Part shown: positions 7,795-16,117 of the stretch, in pieces
Layout: the number at the start of each line of letters is the position of its first letter
Numbering within the stretch: position 1 is the stretch's first letter
Assembly (NCBI GenBank): GCA_019420305.1
Contig: JAHZHL010000034.1
Span: 56,112 to 120,111 of the forward strand
Reading direction: 5' to 3'
DNA from: Bacillota bacterium
GTDB lineage: Bacteria > Bacillota > Clostridia > Peptostreptococcales > Anaerovoracaceae
Length of the DNA stretch: 64,000 bases
The notes under the pieces: generated by a model
Database searches by the model: none
Told to the model about the DNA's origin: nothing
The model's input: only the letters and a program-made list of their open reading frames with translations
Made by a program: the position numbers and the translations under genes

Positions 7795-8766
7795 TTACAA
7801 GCGGATGGAAATTTCGCCGGTAGCCAGCGTTTCCCGTTCACCGGAATCATACTGCACAATCAGACCGCCGTTTTCGTCGATGCCGAGAGCGGAGGCTCCG
7901 CGGCCCGGAACAGTACCCGCGTATCCGCCCTTGTAAACCTGTATGTCTTTGCCGATTACCAGGGAGTGGCCCCTATAATCTTCAAGAAATGTACGATCTT
8001 CCAGATGCTCGATCAGAGGAAGCAGCTGATTGAGAACTTCGGCAGCCAGTTCGTTTTTTGAGAAGGAGCCTTCCAGCGCGCCTGCGATTTCCAGAAGATC
8101 CTTCGGAAATTCGTTGGTGCTGCAGTTGATTCCGATTCCAAGGATTAAATTTTGGATTTGACCGCTCTCAAAGTCTGTGATCGCTTCGGTCAGGATTCCG
8201 CAGATTTTTTTTCCGTACAGATAGATATCATTTACCCATTTTATTTCCGGACGCAGACCACAGACTTTTTCTATCGCCCGCACAACGGCAACCGAGGCCG
8301 CGGTGGTGACGAGAACAGAACGCCGGATATCAAAAGAAGGCTTGAGCAGAACGCTCATATAAATTCCTGTATTGGCAGGAGAGAGAAAACTGCGCCCCAG
8401 ACGGCCTCTGCCATGGCTTTGATGGAAGGCAAAGACTGCGGTACCGTGCTCCGCGCCCTCTACCGCAAGCTTTTTAGCCGCGTTATTTGTAGAATCCACC
8501 GTTTTATAGACATAGATCGGCAGCGATTTCCAATCCGGCGCCAAATGGGCCTTAATCCCCTGGGCGGACAGCATATCGCTTTCTATGTCAAGCTGATAGC
8601 CGCGATTTGTTCCCGCGTGGATCTGGTATCCGTCTTCCCGCAGTGCTTTGATCGCCTTATGGATGGCGGCTCTGGAAACGCCCATCTGCTCTGCCAGCTT
8701 CTCTCCGGAGAGGCTTTCTCCTTTCCGCTCTTCCAATTCTTTTAGTACCTGCTCTTTTACGGACAT
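7795..8766 (-). CDS. birA: Bifunctional biotin ligase / biotin operon repressor
   Basis: A 323-residue protein with an N-terminal winged helix (residues 1-60: LSGEKLAEQMGVSRAAIHKAIKALREDGYQI), followed by the ligase domain. The biotinyl-AMP loop reads HQSHGRGRLGRSFLSP near 119-134 and the lysine-containing WVNDIYLYGKKICGILTE near 178-195. It makes biotinyl-5'-AMP and transfers biotin to acceptor lysines; without acceptor the holo-repressor binds DNA. It leads the operon with bioY. A palindrome overlapping its -35 box suggests autorepression. A GGAGGAAG site precedes ATG 8766. Confidence 0.95.
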   Translation of the reverse strand: MSVKEQVLKELEERKGESLSGEKLAEQMGVSRAAIHKAIKALREDGYQIHAGTNRGYQLDIESDMLSAQGIKAHLAPDWKSLPIYVYKTVDSTNNAAKKLAVEGAEHGTAVFAFHQSHGRGRLGRSFLSPANTGIYMSVLLKPSFDIRRSVLVTTAASVAVVRAIEKVCGLRPEIKWVNDIYLYGKKICGILTEAITDFESGQIQNLILGIGINCSTNEFPKDLLEIAGALEGSFSKNELAAEVLNQLLPLIEHLEDRTFLEDYRGHSLVIGKDIQVYKGGYAGTVPGRGASALGIDENGGLIVQYDSGERETLATGEISIRL

Positions 8767-8795
8767 AAAACTTCCTCCTTATCTGTTTCAAAATC

Positions 8796-8824
8796 AGTTT
8801 AAGGGATAGAGAAAAAATTGTCAA
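8796..8824 (-). promoter_or_regulatory. Promoter of birA-bioY
   Basis: Reading on the minus strand: TTGACA (8824-8819), a 17-bp spacer and TAAACT (8801-8796), giving a start about 25 nt upstream of the birA ATG. It is the best vegetative promoter upstream of birA. Confidence 0.75.
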
Positions 8825-8842
8825 CCGTAAGAAGTTAACAAT
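8817..8842. promoter_or_regulatory. Palindrome over the birA -35 box, candidate BirA operator
   Basis: Inverted repeat ATTGTCAAC (8817-8825), 8-bp spacer, GTTAACAAT (8834-8842), with one mismatch. The half-site GTTAACAA resembles the known BirA half-site (TTGTTAAC type), but the spacing is shorter than the 14-16 bp described for classical BirA sites. Placement over -35 fits repression of birA-bioY. Confidence 0.5.
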
Positions 8843-8940
8843 CAGAAAAAATAAATGGAAGGAATACCTGTCCGCGGTTACTGTACTTTCGGAAATGTTC
8901 ATGATACAATAAAGCCAACAATTTGCGGGGAGGGAAATAT

Positions 8941-10044
8941 ATGGATTTTAACAGCCTGCGTACAAAGAACGGCTCTGCGGCGGAGACACTTTTGATTGTA
9001 GACGACGACGTGATTAACCGGGGGATTCTGGAAAACATTTTCCTTCCGTTTTATACGATAGAAGAAGCGGAAAACGGGAGGGTCGGACTGGAAAAAATTT
9101 TGGCGGAACCGGATCGTCTTTGCGCCATTCTGTTGGATGTTGTTATGCCGGAAATGGATGGAATCGAAGTCCTGAAACATCTGCTGGAGCAGGATCTTCT
9201 GAATAAAATTCCGGTATTTCTGATTACAGCGGAGGCCAGCGACAGCACGATGAAAGAGGCCTATCAGATGGGCGTTATGGATGTAATCAGCAAGCCGGTG
9301 GTTCCGTATGTGGTTCAGCGGCGGGTGAATTCGGTCGTGGAACTGTTTCGAGCGAGAAAGCGCCTGGGAAATGTGGTTCAGCAGCAGCAGTCCGAACTTC
9401 TGCAGCAGGCGCAGCAGATTATCGAACTGAACCAGGGAATGATTGAGGCTCTGTCTACAGCCATTGAATTTCGCAGTGGAGAATCCGGATCCCATGTTCG
9501 GAGAATTCATGATATTACTAAATTCCTGCTGACTAATACAAAGCTGGGAGACGGCATGTCGGAGGAAAAAATCGAACAGATCGCTCTGGCTTCCATTATG
9601 CATGATGTTGGAAAAATTGCCATTCCGGACGCGATTTTGGAAAAACCGGGAAAGCTGACCGCTGAAGAATTTGATATCATGAAAACTCATACGATTCAGG
9701 GCGCGCAGCTTTTGGACAAGATCCCTCAGATGAAAGAACACGCGTCTTATCAGTATGCGTATGATATCGCCCGTCATCATCACGAGCGGTGGGACGGAAA
9801 GGGATATCCGGACGGTCTGAAGGGAGATGAAATTTCGATCTGGGCACAGGTGGTTTCCCTGGCGGATGTGTATGACGCTTTGATCAGCAAGCGGGTTTAT
9901 AAAGACGCGTTCAGCTGTGAAGAGGCGCTGCGGATGATTGCGGACGGGCAGTGCGGTATCTTCAACCCACGTCTGCTGGACAGCTTTTTTTCGGTAGAAA
10001 AACAAATACGTGAACTGTACCGTAAAGAAAAGGAGGAGTTCTGA
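8941..10044 (+). CDS. Response regulator with HD-GYP domain (cyclic-di-GMP phosphodiesterase type)
   Basis: A 367-residue protein. A CheY-like receiver fills residues 15-135 with acidic pocket D21-D23, phospho-acceptor D66, T96 and K118. A Gln-rich helical linker (QQQQSELLQQAQQ, near 145-157) leads to an HD-GYP domain at about 165-350 with HD at 221-222 (MHDVGKIAIP) and HHHERWDGKGYPDGL, whose GYP is at 288-290. HD-GYP domains with these residues hydrolyse cyclic di-GMP. I use ATG 8941 (GGGGAGGG upstream) rather than a TTG 18 bp earlier. It leads a three-gene phosphorelay and probably receives phosphate from the downstream Hpt protein. Confidence 0.92.
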   Translation: MDFNSLRTKNGSAAETLLIVDDDVINRGILENIFLPFYTIEEAENGRVGLEKILAEPDRLCAILLDVVMPEMDGIEVLKHLLEQDLLNKIPVFLITAEASDSTMKEAYQMGVMDVISKPVVPYVVQRRVNSVVELFRARKRLGNVVQQQQSELLQQAQQIIELNQGMIEALSTAIEFRSGESGSHVRRIHDITKFLLTNTKLGDGMSEEKIEQIALASIMHDVGKIAIPDAILEKPGKLTAEEFDIMKTHTIQGAQLLDKIPQMKEHASYQYAYDIARHHHERWDGKGYPDGLKGDEISIWAQVVSLADVYDALISKRVYKDAFSCEEALRMIADGQCGIFNPRLLDSFFSVEKQIRELYRKEKEEF

Positions 10045-10045
10045 A

Positions 10046-10402
10046 ATGGATGAGAGTAGAAAACAGATTCTGATATCGGCCGGGATTGACGTCGACGACG
10101 CGCTGGAGCGGTTAATGGGGAATGAGTCTTTGCTGGAACGGTTTCTCAAAAAATTTTTAGAGGATGAGAATTACGAAAAGCTGAAATCCGCGGTTTCCGC
10201 CGGGGAACAGGACGCCGCGCTTACCGCCTCCCATACATTGAAGGGCGTATGCGGCAATTTATCCATCTCCGGGCTTCATGGTCTTTTGACTCGGCAGGTA
10301 CAGCTGATGCGGGAAGACAACTGGAACGAGGCAGCCGCTATGATGCCGGATATCTCAAAAGCGTATGAAAAAGCGGCGGATGCTGTGCGGAGGGCGTTCT
10401 GA
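10046..10402 (+). CDS. Hpt-domain phosphotransfer protein
   Basis: A 118-residue stand-alone Hpt protein. The phospho-histidine motif ASHTLKGVCGNLSISGL puts His at about residue 63, in the canonical H-x-L-K-G context. The rest is a four-helix bundle pattern. ATG 10046 follows AGGAGG and lies one base beyond the stop of the HD-GYP gene; its own stop overlaps the kinase start as TGATG. It most likely shuttles phosphate between the hybrid kinase receiver and the HD-GYP response regulator. Confidence 0.9.
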   Translation: MDESRKQILISAGIDVDDALERLMGNESLLERFLKKFLEDENYEKLKSAVSAGEQDAALTASHTLKGVCGNLSISGLHGLLTRQVQLMREDNWNEAAAMMPDISKAYEKAADAVRRAF

Positions 10403-12930
10403 TGCAGAAAAAGCAACCCGGGTGGAAGCAGATTTTTTATAAAATGCGGGTTCATATTATTGCGTTCCTGGCGCTGGTACTGATTGCCGGCATCGGATTT
10501 CAAATGTTTCGGGTAGAACTTCTGAAAAACGCGCAAAGTCTGGGAAGTTCGCTTTCACGGAACTACGCGTCGGAGGAGAGAAATAACCTGACCGTTTATG
10601 AAACGCTGATTTCGATTGGTGTGGCATCCATCGACCAGCGGGTGCGGGATGGGGAGCCGAGGCAGGAGATGATCCAATGGATGCAGGTCTATTTTGAGCG
10701 GATCGAGGCTGTTCTGGGAGAGGGAAAAGTGGATCCGTATATTGTGCTGGACGGGGAGATCATTGCTCTGAATCCGTGGGAGGCAGATGAGTCTTATGAT
10801 TTTCAGGAAACGCAGTGGTACCAAGAGGCAAGCGCCGCGGAAGGTGAAGTGATCTTTACGAATGTTTATACCGACGCGATTTACCAGGAGCCGGTTATTA
10901 CAGCCGCGCAGAAATGTGAAATTGCGGATGCTATAATTGCGTTTGACATTTTTCCCAGAAACTTTCATGTCCAGGAAAATCCAGGCGAGCTGTCAGAGGG
11001 GGATTCCTTTTTTTTATGTGACAGTACAGGTGAGCTGATTTACAGCCAGACGGAACTGAGCGGCATCCGGGGGGAGTTGCAGAATTATGTGGACAATCTG
11101 ATAAAAGAGATTAAGGCGGGAAATCTTGATTCTTACAACGCGTATATTGAAGATTTGGACGGTGGGCACAGGGCTGTCTATTACAGTCGGATGTCCAACG
11201 GGTGGTTTTCTATTATTACAATTCCCTATCAGAATATCCTGGGAAACTGGAATAAGCTGATCCTTATTTTGGGGGCTGTGTTCCTGCTGTTTCTGCTAGT
11301 GATCATCTGGATGAGCTGGCGGGAATGGAGACTCAACGCGAGAATGGAGCGCACGAACGAAACCGTCAGAGTCCTGGGGAATTCCTATTACGCGCTGTAC
11401 CGGATTGATTTCGGACAGAAAACCTATGAAATGATCAAAGGCTCCGATTATGTTCGCAGCAGGCTGGAGCAGAAGGGAAATTATCAGGATCTGCTGAAGG
11501 TGATGGGAGAAGTGATCGAAGAATCCGCATATGAGGAATATATGGAAAGCTTCTCGCTGGAGAATATCCGGCGTCTTGTTTCACAGCGTATTCGTGATTT
11601 TGGCGGAGATTTCCTGAGAAGATTCGGCGAAGAGTATCGGTGGGTCAGCGTGAGGGTTCTCTTTGATGAGTCTCTGGCGCCGGAAGAAGTCGTATTGTGT
11701 TTCCGCCAGGTGGAAGAGGAAAAGCAGAGACAGCTGCGGGAACGCAGCCTTCTTGAAAACGCGCTGAAGGCTTCCAGAGAGAGCGAGGAAGCCAAACAGA
11801 CATTTTTCAGCAATATGTCTCATGATATGCGTACCCCTTTAAACGCGATTATCGGATTATCCGAACTGATTCCGCAGCATTTACAGGAGCCGGAAAAAAT
11901 CACGGGATATACAGAAAAAATCAACCTTTCCAGCAGGCAGCTTCTGGCGCTGATCAATGATATTCTGGACATGTCCAGAATCGAACAGGGGAAGATGACC
12001 CTGAGTAATCAGCAGTTCCATTTGAAAAAATGTGTGGAAGACTGTTTGGAAACGTTCCGCATTCAGGCGCAGAAGGAAGGGAAAACATTCTCGCTGTCCT
12101 TTGATCTGAAGGATGAGGAAGTGATTGGAGATCCGCTGCGCATCAGTCAGATCCTGAATAATCTGCTTTCAAACGCCCTGAAATTCACCGAAGAAGGAGA
12201 TGAAGTATCGGTATCCGTGATGCAGACGGAAGGCGGAGAGTACGCAAAGTATAAATTTGTCGTGCAGGATACCGGAATCGGCATGACGGAAGATTTTCTA
12301 AAAGATCTGTTTGAACCGTACGCGAGAGAAATGCGGTTCCACGCCAAAGAGGTTTCCGGTACCGGACTGGGGATGCCAATCGTCAAGAATCTGGTATCCC
12401 AGATGAACGGTGAGATTTATGTAGCCAGCAGTCCGGATCAGGGAAGTACCTTTACGATCATCCTTCCGCTTATGACGGTGGCGGGAGACGAAAATAAAGA
12501 ACTGTCCGGAGAAGCCGCGGACAGCGGACAGTTTTCCATAGAAGGAAAAAAGATTCTTCTGGCAGAAGATAACGCGGTCAATATGGAAATCGCGACGGAA
12601 CTTCTTTCCGCGGACGGAGCGGATATTACACAGGCATGGAATGGCGAAGAAGCGGTGGAGGCCTTTAAAACCTCCGAGCCGTTTGCCTTTGATGGAATTC
12701 TGATGGATATGCAAATGCCGGTAATGGATGGGTGTGAAGCGGCAAAACAAATCCGGGCCCTTAAAAGACCGGATGCGCAGTCAATTCCGATTATCGCGGT
12801 TACGGCTAACGCGTTTGCGGAGGATATCGCGGCGACAGAAGACGCCGGAATGAATGCGCACATTTCCAAACCGATTGATTTTCCACTCCTTTATAAGACG
12901 CTGGAAAAACTAATGGGTTCTTCCGATTGA
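10402..12930 (+). CDS. Hybrid sensor histidine kinase with extracellular sensor domain
   Basis: An 842-residue membrane kinase. One membrane helix near residues 14-32 and a second near 288-310 bracket an extracytoplasmic region of about 250 residues (probably dCache/PAS-like: EADESYDFQETQWYQEA, VFTNVYTDAIYQEPV). The HisKA box FFSNMSHDMRTPLNAIIGLS places the phospho-His at 474. HATPase motifs follow (NNLLSNALKFT, DTGIGM, GTGLGMPIV). A C-terminal receiver starts near residue 713 (KILLAEDNAVNMEI) with phospho-Asp at about 769 (LMDMQMPVMDG). The start overlaps the Hpt stop. The ligand cannot be predicted. Confidence 0.93.
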   Translation: MQKKQPGWKQIFYKMRVHIIAFLALVLIAGIGFQMFRVELLKNAQSLGSSLSRNYASEERNNLTVYETLISIGVASIDQRVRDGEPRQEMIQWMQVYFERIEAVLGEGKVDPYIVLDGEIIALNPWEADESYDFQETQWYQEASAAEGEVIFTNVYTDAIYQEPVITAAQKCEIADAIIAFDIFPRNFHVQENPGELSEGDSFFLCDSTGELIYSQTELSGIRGELQNYVDNLIKEIKAGNLDSYNAYIEDLDGGHRAVYYSRMSNGWFSIITIPYQNILGNWNKLILILGAVFLLFLLVIIWMSWREWRLNARMERTNETVRVLGNSYYALYRIDFGQKTYEMIKGSDYVRSRLEQKGNYQDLLKVMGEVIEESAYEEYMESFSLENIRRLVSQRIRDFGGDFLRRFGEEYRWVSVRVLFDESLAPEEVVLCFRQVEEEKQRQLRERSLLENALKASRESEEAKQTFFSNMSHDMRTPLNAIIGLSELIPQHLQEPEKITGYTEKINLSSRQLLALINDILDMSRIEQGKMTLSNQQFHLKKCVEDCLETFRIQAQKEGKTFSLSFDLKDEEVIGDPLRISQILNNLLSNALKFTEEGDEVSVSVMQTEGGEYAKYKFVVQDTGIGMTEDFLKDLFEPYAREMRFHAKEVSGTGLGMPIVKNLVSQMNGEIYVASSPDQGSTFTIILPLMTVAGDENKELSGEAADSGQFSIEGKKILLAEDNAVNMEIATELLSADGADITQAWNGEEAVEAFKTSEPFAFDGILMDMQMPVMDGCEAAKQIRALKRPDAQSIPIIAVTANAFAEDIAATEDAGMNAHISKPIDFPLLYKTLEKLMGSSD

Positions 12931-12944
12931 AAGAGAGGTATGCT

Positions 12945-13910
12945 ATGAAAGAAATCGCAATCACCGAAATTGAACAGATACGGATTGGAAACGCCCAGAA
13001 TAGGGAGGCTGCCACCGGCTGTACCGTGATCTTATGTGAAGAAGGCGCTGCCGCGGGAGTGGATGTAAGAGGCGGAGGCCCGGCAAGCAGGGAAACGCAG
13101 CTTCTTAATCCTCTGGCCGCGGCAGATAAAATCCACGCGGTGCTGCTCAGTGGAGGCAGCGCTTTCGGACTGGACGCGGCAGGCGGCGTTATGAAGTATC
13201 TGGAGGAAAGAGGCGTCGGAGTGGATACCGGAGTGGCCAAAGTTCCTCTGGTCTGTACGTCCTGCCTGTTCGATCTGCAGATTGGCAGTAAGGATATCCG
13301 CCCTGACAGGGAAATGGGATACCGGGCCTGCAGCGGCGACTATCGGGACGGAAATTACGGAGCCGGTACCGGAGCTACGGTCGGGAAATTCAAGGGAACG
13401 GAATTTATGATGAAGACCGGGATCGGAAGCTTTGCTCTGCAGGAAGGCCCGCTGAAGATTGGCGCTATTGCGGCAGTAAACGCTCTGGGAGATGTCTTTG
13501 ACTATCAGACGGGGGAGCAGATTGCAGGGCTTCTCAATGAGGAGAAAAACGGACTTCGTTCAACAGAAAAAGAAATGTACCGGCAGTGTCTGGAAGTAAG
13601 GGATCTCTTTACCGGGAACACGACCTTGGGAGCAATCATTACAAACGCGGATTTTGATAAAGCGCAGATGAACAAAATCGCGGCTATGGCGCAGAACGGC
13701 TATGCCCGATCGATTCGACCGGTGCATACACAGGCGGACGGGGATACTGTGTATGCGCTGTCAACGGGGGAGGTTACAGCGGATCTTAATGCGGTTGGAA
13801 CTCTGGCTGCGCAGGTTATGGCAGAAGCGATCCGCAGCGCGGTGTTTTCCGCGGAACCGGCTTACGGACTGCCCTGCGCCGCGGATTTTATGAAAAAGGA
13901 TATTATCTGA
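12945..13910 (+). CDS. P1 family peptidase (DmpA/NylC-like N-terminal nucleophile hydrolase)
   Basis: A 321-residue protein of the self-processing P1/S58 family. Family stretches are ATGCTVILCEEGAAAGVDVRGGGP near residues 22-45 (quoted in pieces: ATGCTVILCEEG, VDVRGGGP), VLLSGGSAFGLDAAGGV near 66-82, and GNTTLGAIITNA, where cleavage before the Thr at about 226 would free the nucleophile, as in NylC. Members are aminopeptidases or amidases. I use ATG 12945 (AGAGAGG upstream); an in-frame TTG at 12927 overlaps the kinase gene. It follows the phosphorelay closely, but no functional link is evident. Confidence 0.88.
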   Translation: MKEIAITEIEQIRIGNAQNREAATGCTVILCEEGAAAGVDVRGGGPASRETQLLNPLAAADKIHAVLLSGGSAFGLDAAGGVMKYLEERGVGVDTGVAKVPLVCTSCLFDLQIGSKDIRPDREMGYRACSGDYRDGNYGAGTGATVGKFKGTEFMMKTGIGSFALQEGPLKIGAIAAVNALGDVFDYQTGEQIAGLLNEEKNGLRSTEKEMYRQCLEVRDLFTGNTTLGAIITNADFDKAQMNKIAAMAQNGYARSIRPVHTQADGDTVYALSTGEVTADLNAVGTLAAQVMAEAIRSAVFSAEPAYGLPCAADFMKKDII

Positions 13911-13937
13911 AATCCACGCTTTCTTGTTTCTGGCAGG

Positions 13938-13967
13938 TTGACGGCAGTCCTGTGCCTGTGATACAAT
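13938..13967 (+). promoter_or_regulatory. Promoter of the ABC-F leader transcript
   Basis: TTGACG (13938-13943), an 18-bp spacer and TACAAT (13962-13967). It starts a leader of about 270 nt ahead of the ABC-F gene. Confidence 0.7.
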
Positions 13968-14000
13968 TTCCTACAGAATAAAAAGATTTGAGGTGAAAAG

Positions 14001-14021
14001 ATGCGTAATTTTTCTTGCTAA
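14001..14021 (+). CDS. Leader peptide of the ABC-F gene (6 residues)
   Basis: ATG CGT AAT TTT TCT TGC TAA encodes MRNFSC, with GAGGTG placed at a normal distance upstream and a promoter about 35 nt before. Short leader peptides in this position are known to sense ribosome-stalling antibiotics ahead of ABC-F, erm and related resistance genes. The peptide itself matches none that I can name. It sits 9 nt upstream of the first hairpin of the attenuator. Confidence 0.6.
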   Translation: MRNFSC

Positions 14022-14030
14022 CAACACAGA

Positions 14031-14226
14031 GCATAATAAACGGAGAAGCGTGAGAAGATCGCTCCGGTTTTGTTATGCAGTCAGCAGGAAAGTTACCAGT
14101 TTATTTTCGTTTCATAAGTCCGGCCAGCCCGCAGCAAATGTGTGAAGGCAGGAGATCAATATGCATATATTCAGATTGTATGTTTATGAACCGCAGGAAT
14201 AAAAACTTTCCTGCGGATTTTATTTT
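14031..14226 (+). promoter_or_regulatory. Transcription attenuator with antiterminator and terminator arms
   Basis: A first long hairpin runs from GCATAA (14031) to TTATGC (14078), interrupted by bulges. Next comes CAGGAAAGTT (14085-14094), which is perfectly complementary to AACTTTCCTG (14204-14213). The latter contains most of the 3' arm of the terminator stem at 14191-14216. Pairing of 14085-14094 with 14204-14213 and formation of the terminator are therefore mutually exclusive, the hallmark of attenuation control. Confidence 0.75.
14191..14226 (+). terminator. Intrinsic terminator in the ABC-F leader
   Basis: Perfect 9-bp stem CCGCAGGAA (14191-14199) / TTCCTGCGG (14208-14216), followed by ATTTTATTTT. 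It lies only 20 bp before the ABC-F start codon, so it would stop leader transcripts before the gene. Confidence 0.85.
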
Positions 14227-14246
14227 GCATACAGGAGGTGGTGCAT

Positions 14247-15716
14247 ATGTCACAAATTCAGGTCAGTAATCTGACGTTTACGTATGAAGGCAGTTACGAT
14301 GCTGTGTTTCAAGATGTATCCTTTCAAATTGATACGGATTGGAAGCTGGGACTGATTGGGCGCAATGGAAGAGGAAAAACCACGCTGCTGCGGCTGCTTC
14401 TCGGAGTCTGCCCGTATCAGGGAACGATAAAATCATCCGTTCCTTTTGAATACTTTCCCATGAAAATTGAGGATGAAGAGGAATGCCCGATGGATCAGCT
14501 TCCTGGAGACGTGCCATTGTGGAAAGTCCGCAGAGAACTGTCTTTGATGGAAGCAGACGAAGGTCTGCTGTACAGGCCTTTTTATACATTGTCCGGCGGG
14601 GAACGAACCCGGATCATGATGGCGGTTTTGTTTTCCAGGGAAACGGACTTTCTTTTGATCGACGAACCGACGAATCATCTGGATCTGCAGGCCAGAGCCC
14701 AGATGGGAGAATATCTGAAAAAGAAAAAGGGCTTTATTCTGGTATCACATGATCGAAATCTTCTGGATCAGTGTGTGGATCATATCCTTTCCATTAATAA
14801 GGAAGGACTGGAAATTCAGAAGGGAAATTTTACCTCCTGGAACGAGAACCGAATGAAACGGGATGCGTTTGAGGCGGCGGAAAATGAAAAACATCGGAGA
14901 GAGATAAAACGGCTGGAGAAAGCAGCGGGAAAAACTGCTGTATGGTCGGATAAGGTTGAGAAAACGAAAAACGGACAGAAAGTATCAGGGGTAAAGCCGG
15001 ACAAAGGGCACATCGGAGCGCAGGCCGCGAAGATGATGCAGCGGTCGAAAAATCTGAAACAGCGCAGGCAGGCGGAAATTGAGCAGAAATCCGCATTGCT
15101 TAAAAATAAGGAAACCACATTTGAACTTAAGCTGCAGCCATTGGACTATCATAAGAATCGCATCCTTATGATGGATAATGTGCAGATTTACTACGGAGAT
15201 AACCCGGGGAGTCCGCAGGTAAGCTTTTCTGTGGAACAGGGAGATCGTATCGCGCTTTGCGGCAGAAACGGCAGCGGAAAATCCAGTATTCTAAAACTGA
15301 TTCTCGGACTGAACCTTTCGCATACCGGACAGGTACAGAGAGGAAGTCAGCTTAAGATTTCCTATGTTCCTCAGGATACGGACGGATTAGCCGGGAAATT
15401 AAAGGACTACGCCAGATCGGAGGAAATTGAGGAAAGCCGTTTCCTCGCGATTTTAAATAAGCTGGACTTTCATGGTGCGCAGTTTGAAAAGGATATGAAG
15501 GATTTCAGCCAGGGGCAAAAGAAAAAGGTGCTGCTGGCGCGGAGTCTCTGTGAAGAGGCACATCTTTATATCTGGGATGAACCCCTTAATTATATTGACG
15601 TGTTTTCACGGATGCAGATTGAAGAGCTTCTGTCCGGCAGTAATCTGACCATGATCTTCGTAGAACATGACCGGGCGTTTACAGAGAAGATCGCGACAAA
15701 GCAAGTGCTTCTTTGA
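14247..15716 (+). CDS. ABC-F family ribosomal protection protein (Lsa/Vga-like)
   Basis: A 489-residue protein with two ABC ATPase domains and no membrane segments. Domain 1 has LIGRNGRGKTTLLRLL, LSGGERTRIMMA and LLIDEPTNHLDL; domain 2 has LCGRNGSGKSSILKLI, FSQGQKKKVLLARSL and YIWDEPLNYIDV. A highly charged linker of about 90 residues lies between them and should reach the ribosomal exit-site side. The N-terminus IQVSNLTFTYEGSYDAVF with WKLGLIGRNGRGKTTLL resembles the Lsa group, which protects against lincosamides, streptogramin A and pleuromutilins. The spectrum is inferred. ATG 14247 has AGGAGG upstream; two in-frame GTGs precede it. The attenuated leader supports a resistance role. Confidence 0.88.
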   Translation: MSQIQVSNLTFTYEGSYDAVFQDVSFQIDTDWKLGLIGRNGRGKTTLLRLLLGVCPYQGTIKSSVPFEYFPMKIEDEEECPMDQLPGDVPLWKVRRELSLMEADEGLLYRPFYTLSGGERTRIMMAVLFSRETDFLLIDEPTNHLDLQARAQMGEYLKKKKGFILVSHDRNLLDQCVDHILSINKEGLEIQKGNFTSWNENRMKRDAFEAAENEKHRREIKRLEKAAGKTAVWSDKVEKTKNGQKVSGVKPDKGHIGAQAAKMMQRSKNLKQRRQAEIEQKSALLKNKETTFELKLQPLDYHKNRILMMDNVQIYYGDNPGSPQVSFSVEQGDRIALCGRNGSGKSSILKLILGLNLSHTGQVQRGSQLKISYVPQDTDGLAGKLKDYARSEEIEESRFLAILNKLDFHGAQFEKDMKDFSQGQKKKVLLARSLCEEAHLYIWDEPLNYIDVFSRMQIEELLSGSNLTMIFVEHDRAFTEKIATKQVLL

Positions 15717-15724
15717 ACCGGAAA

Positions 15725-15767
15725 ACAAAGCGTCCTTCCGTCATTGGTGATGGGAAGGACGCTTTGT
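15725..15767. terminator. Bidirectional terminator between ABC-F gene and csoR
   Basis: Perfect 15-bp stem ACAAAGCGTCCTTCC (15725-15739) / GGAAGGACGCTTTGT (15753-15767). It lies 8 bp after the ABC-F stop and touches the stop of the convergent csoR gene, so it serves both. Confidence 0.85.
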
Positions 15768-16042
15768 CATATCATATTGGAAAATCGTTCAACTGCTTTT
15801 GTAAAATTGGCGATGGTTTTATCTGCGTCGCCATGCTCGATTCCGTCTCGAACGCAGTGCTGGATGTGACCTTCTAAAACGATCTGTCCAGCCCGGTGCA
15901 GCGCGGATTTGGCCGCGTTAATCTGAGAAAGAATATCTTCACACGGTATATCTTCATCGATCATCCGATCGATTGCCTGCACCTGCCCGATAATTTTTTT
16001 CAGGCGGCGGTGCAGATTATCGGAATCCATACATTGTCTCAT
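15767..16042 (-). CDS. csoR: Metal-sensing transcriptional repressor, CsoR family
   Basis: A 91-residue all-helical regulator. The copper-binding set is complete: C34 (DIPCEDILSQINAAKSAL), H59 and C63 (LEGHIQHC), the C-H-C pattern of CsoR rather than the two-Cys CstR type. It usually represses copper efflux genes when apo and releases DNA on Cu(I) binding. No copper ATPase or chaperone gene is adjacent; the next (-) gene upstream is a ruined cstA. A GGGGTATA half-site at about 16067-16074 in its own promoter resembles CsoR boxes and suggests autoregulation. An AAGGAGGA site precedes ATG 16042. Confidence 0.85.
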   Translation of the reverse strand: MRQCMDSDNLHRRLKKIIGQVQAIDRMIDEDIPCEDILSQINAAKSALHRAGQIVLEGHIQHCVRDGIEHGDADKTIANFTKAVERFSNMI

Positions 16043-16117
16043 AACGCAATCCTCCTTATACAGTTAGGGGTATATGTACCTTTATATTATCGGACGTCGC
16101 GGCTTGTTTGTCAAGAG

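Noticed and set aside
14075..14269. 64-codon ORF overlapping the ABC-F leader
   Set aside because: It starts inside a hairpin without a ribosome binding site, crosses the terminator and overlaps the ABC-F start; the leader structure explains the region better.
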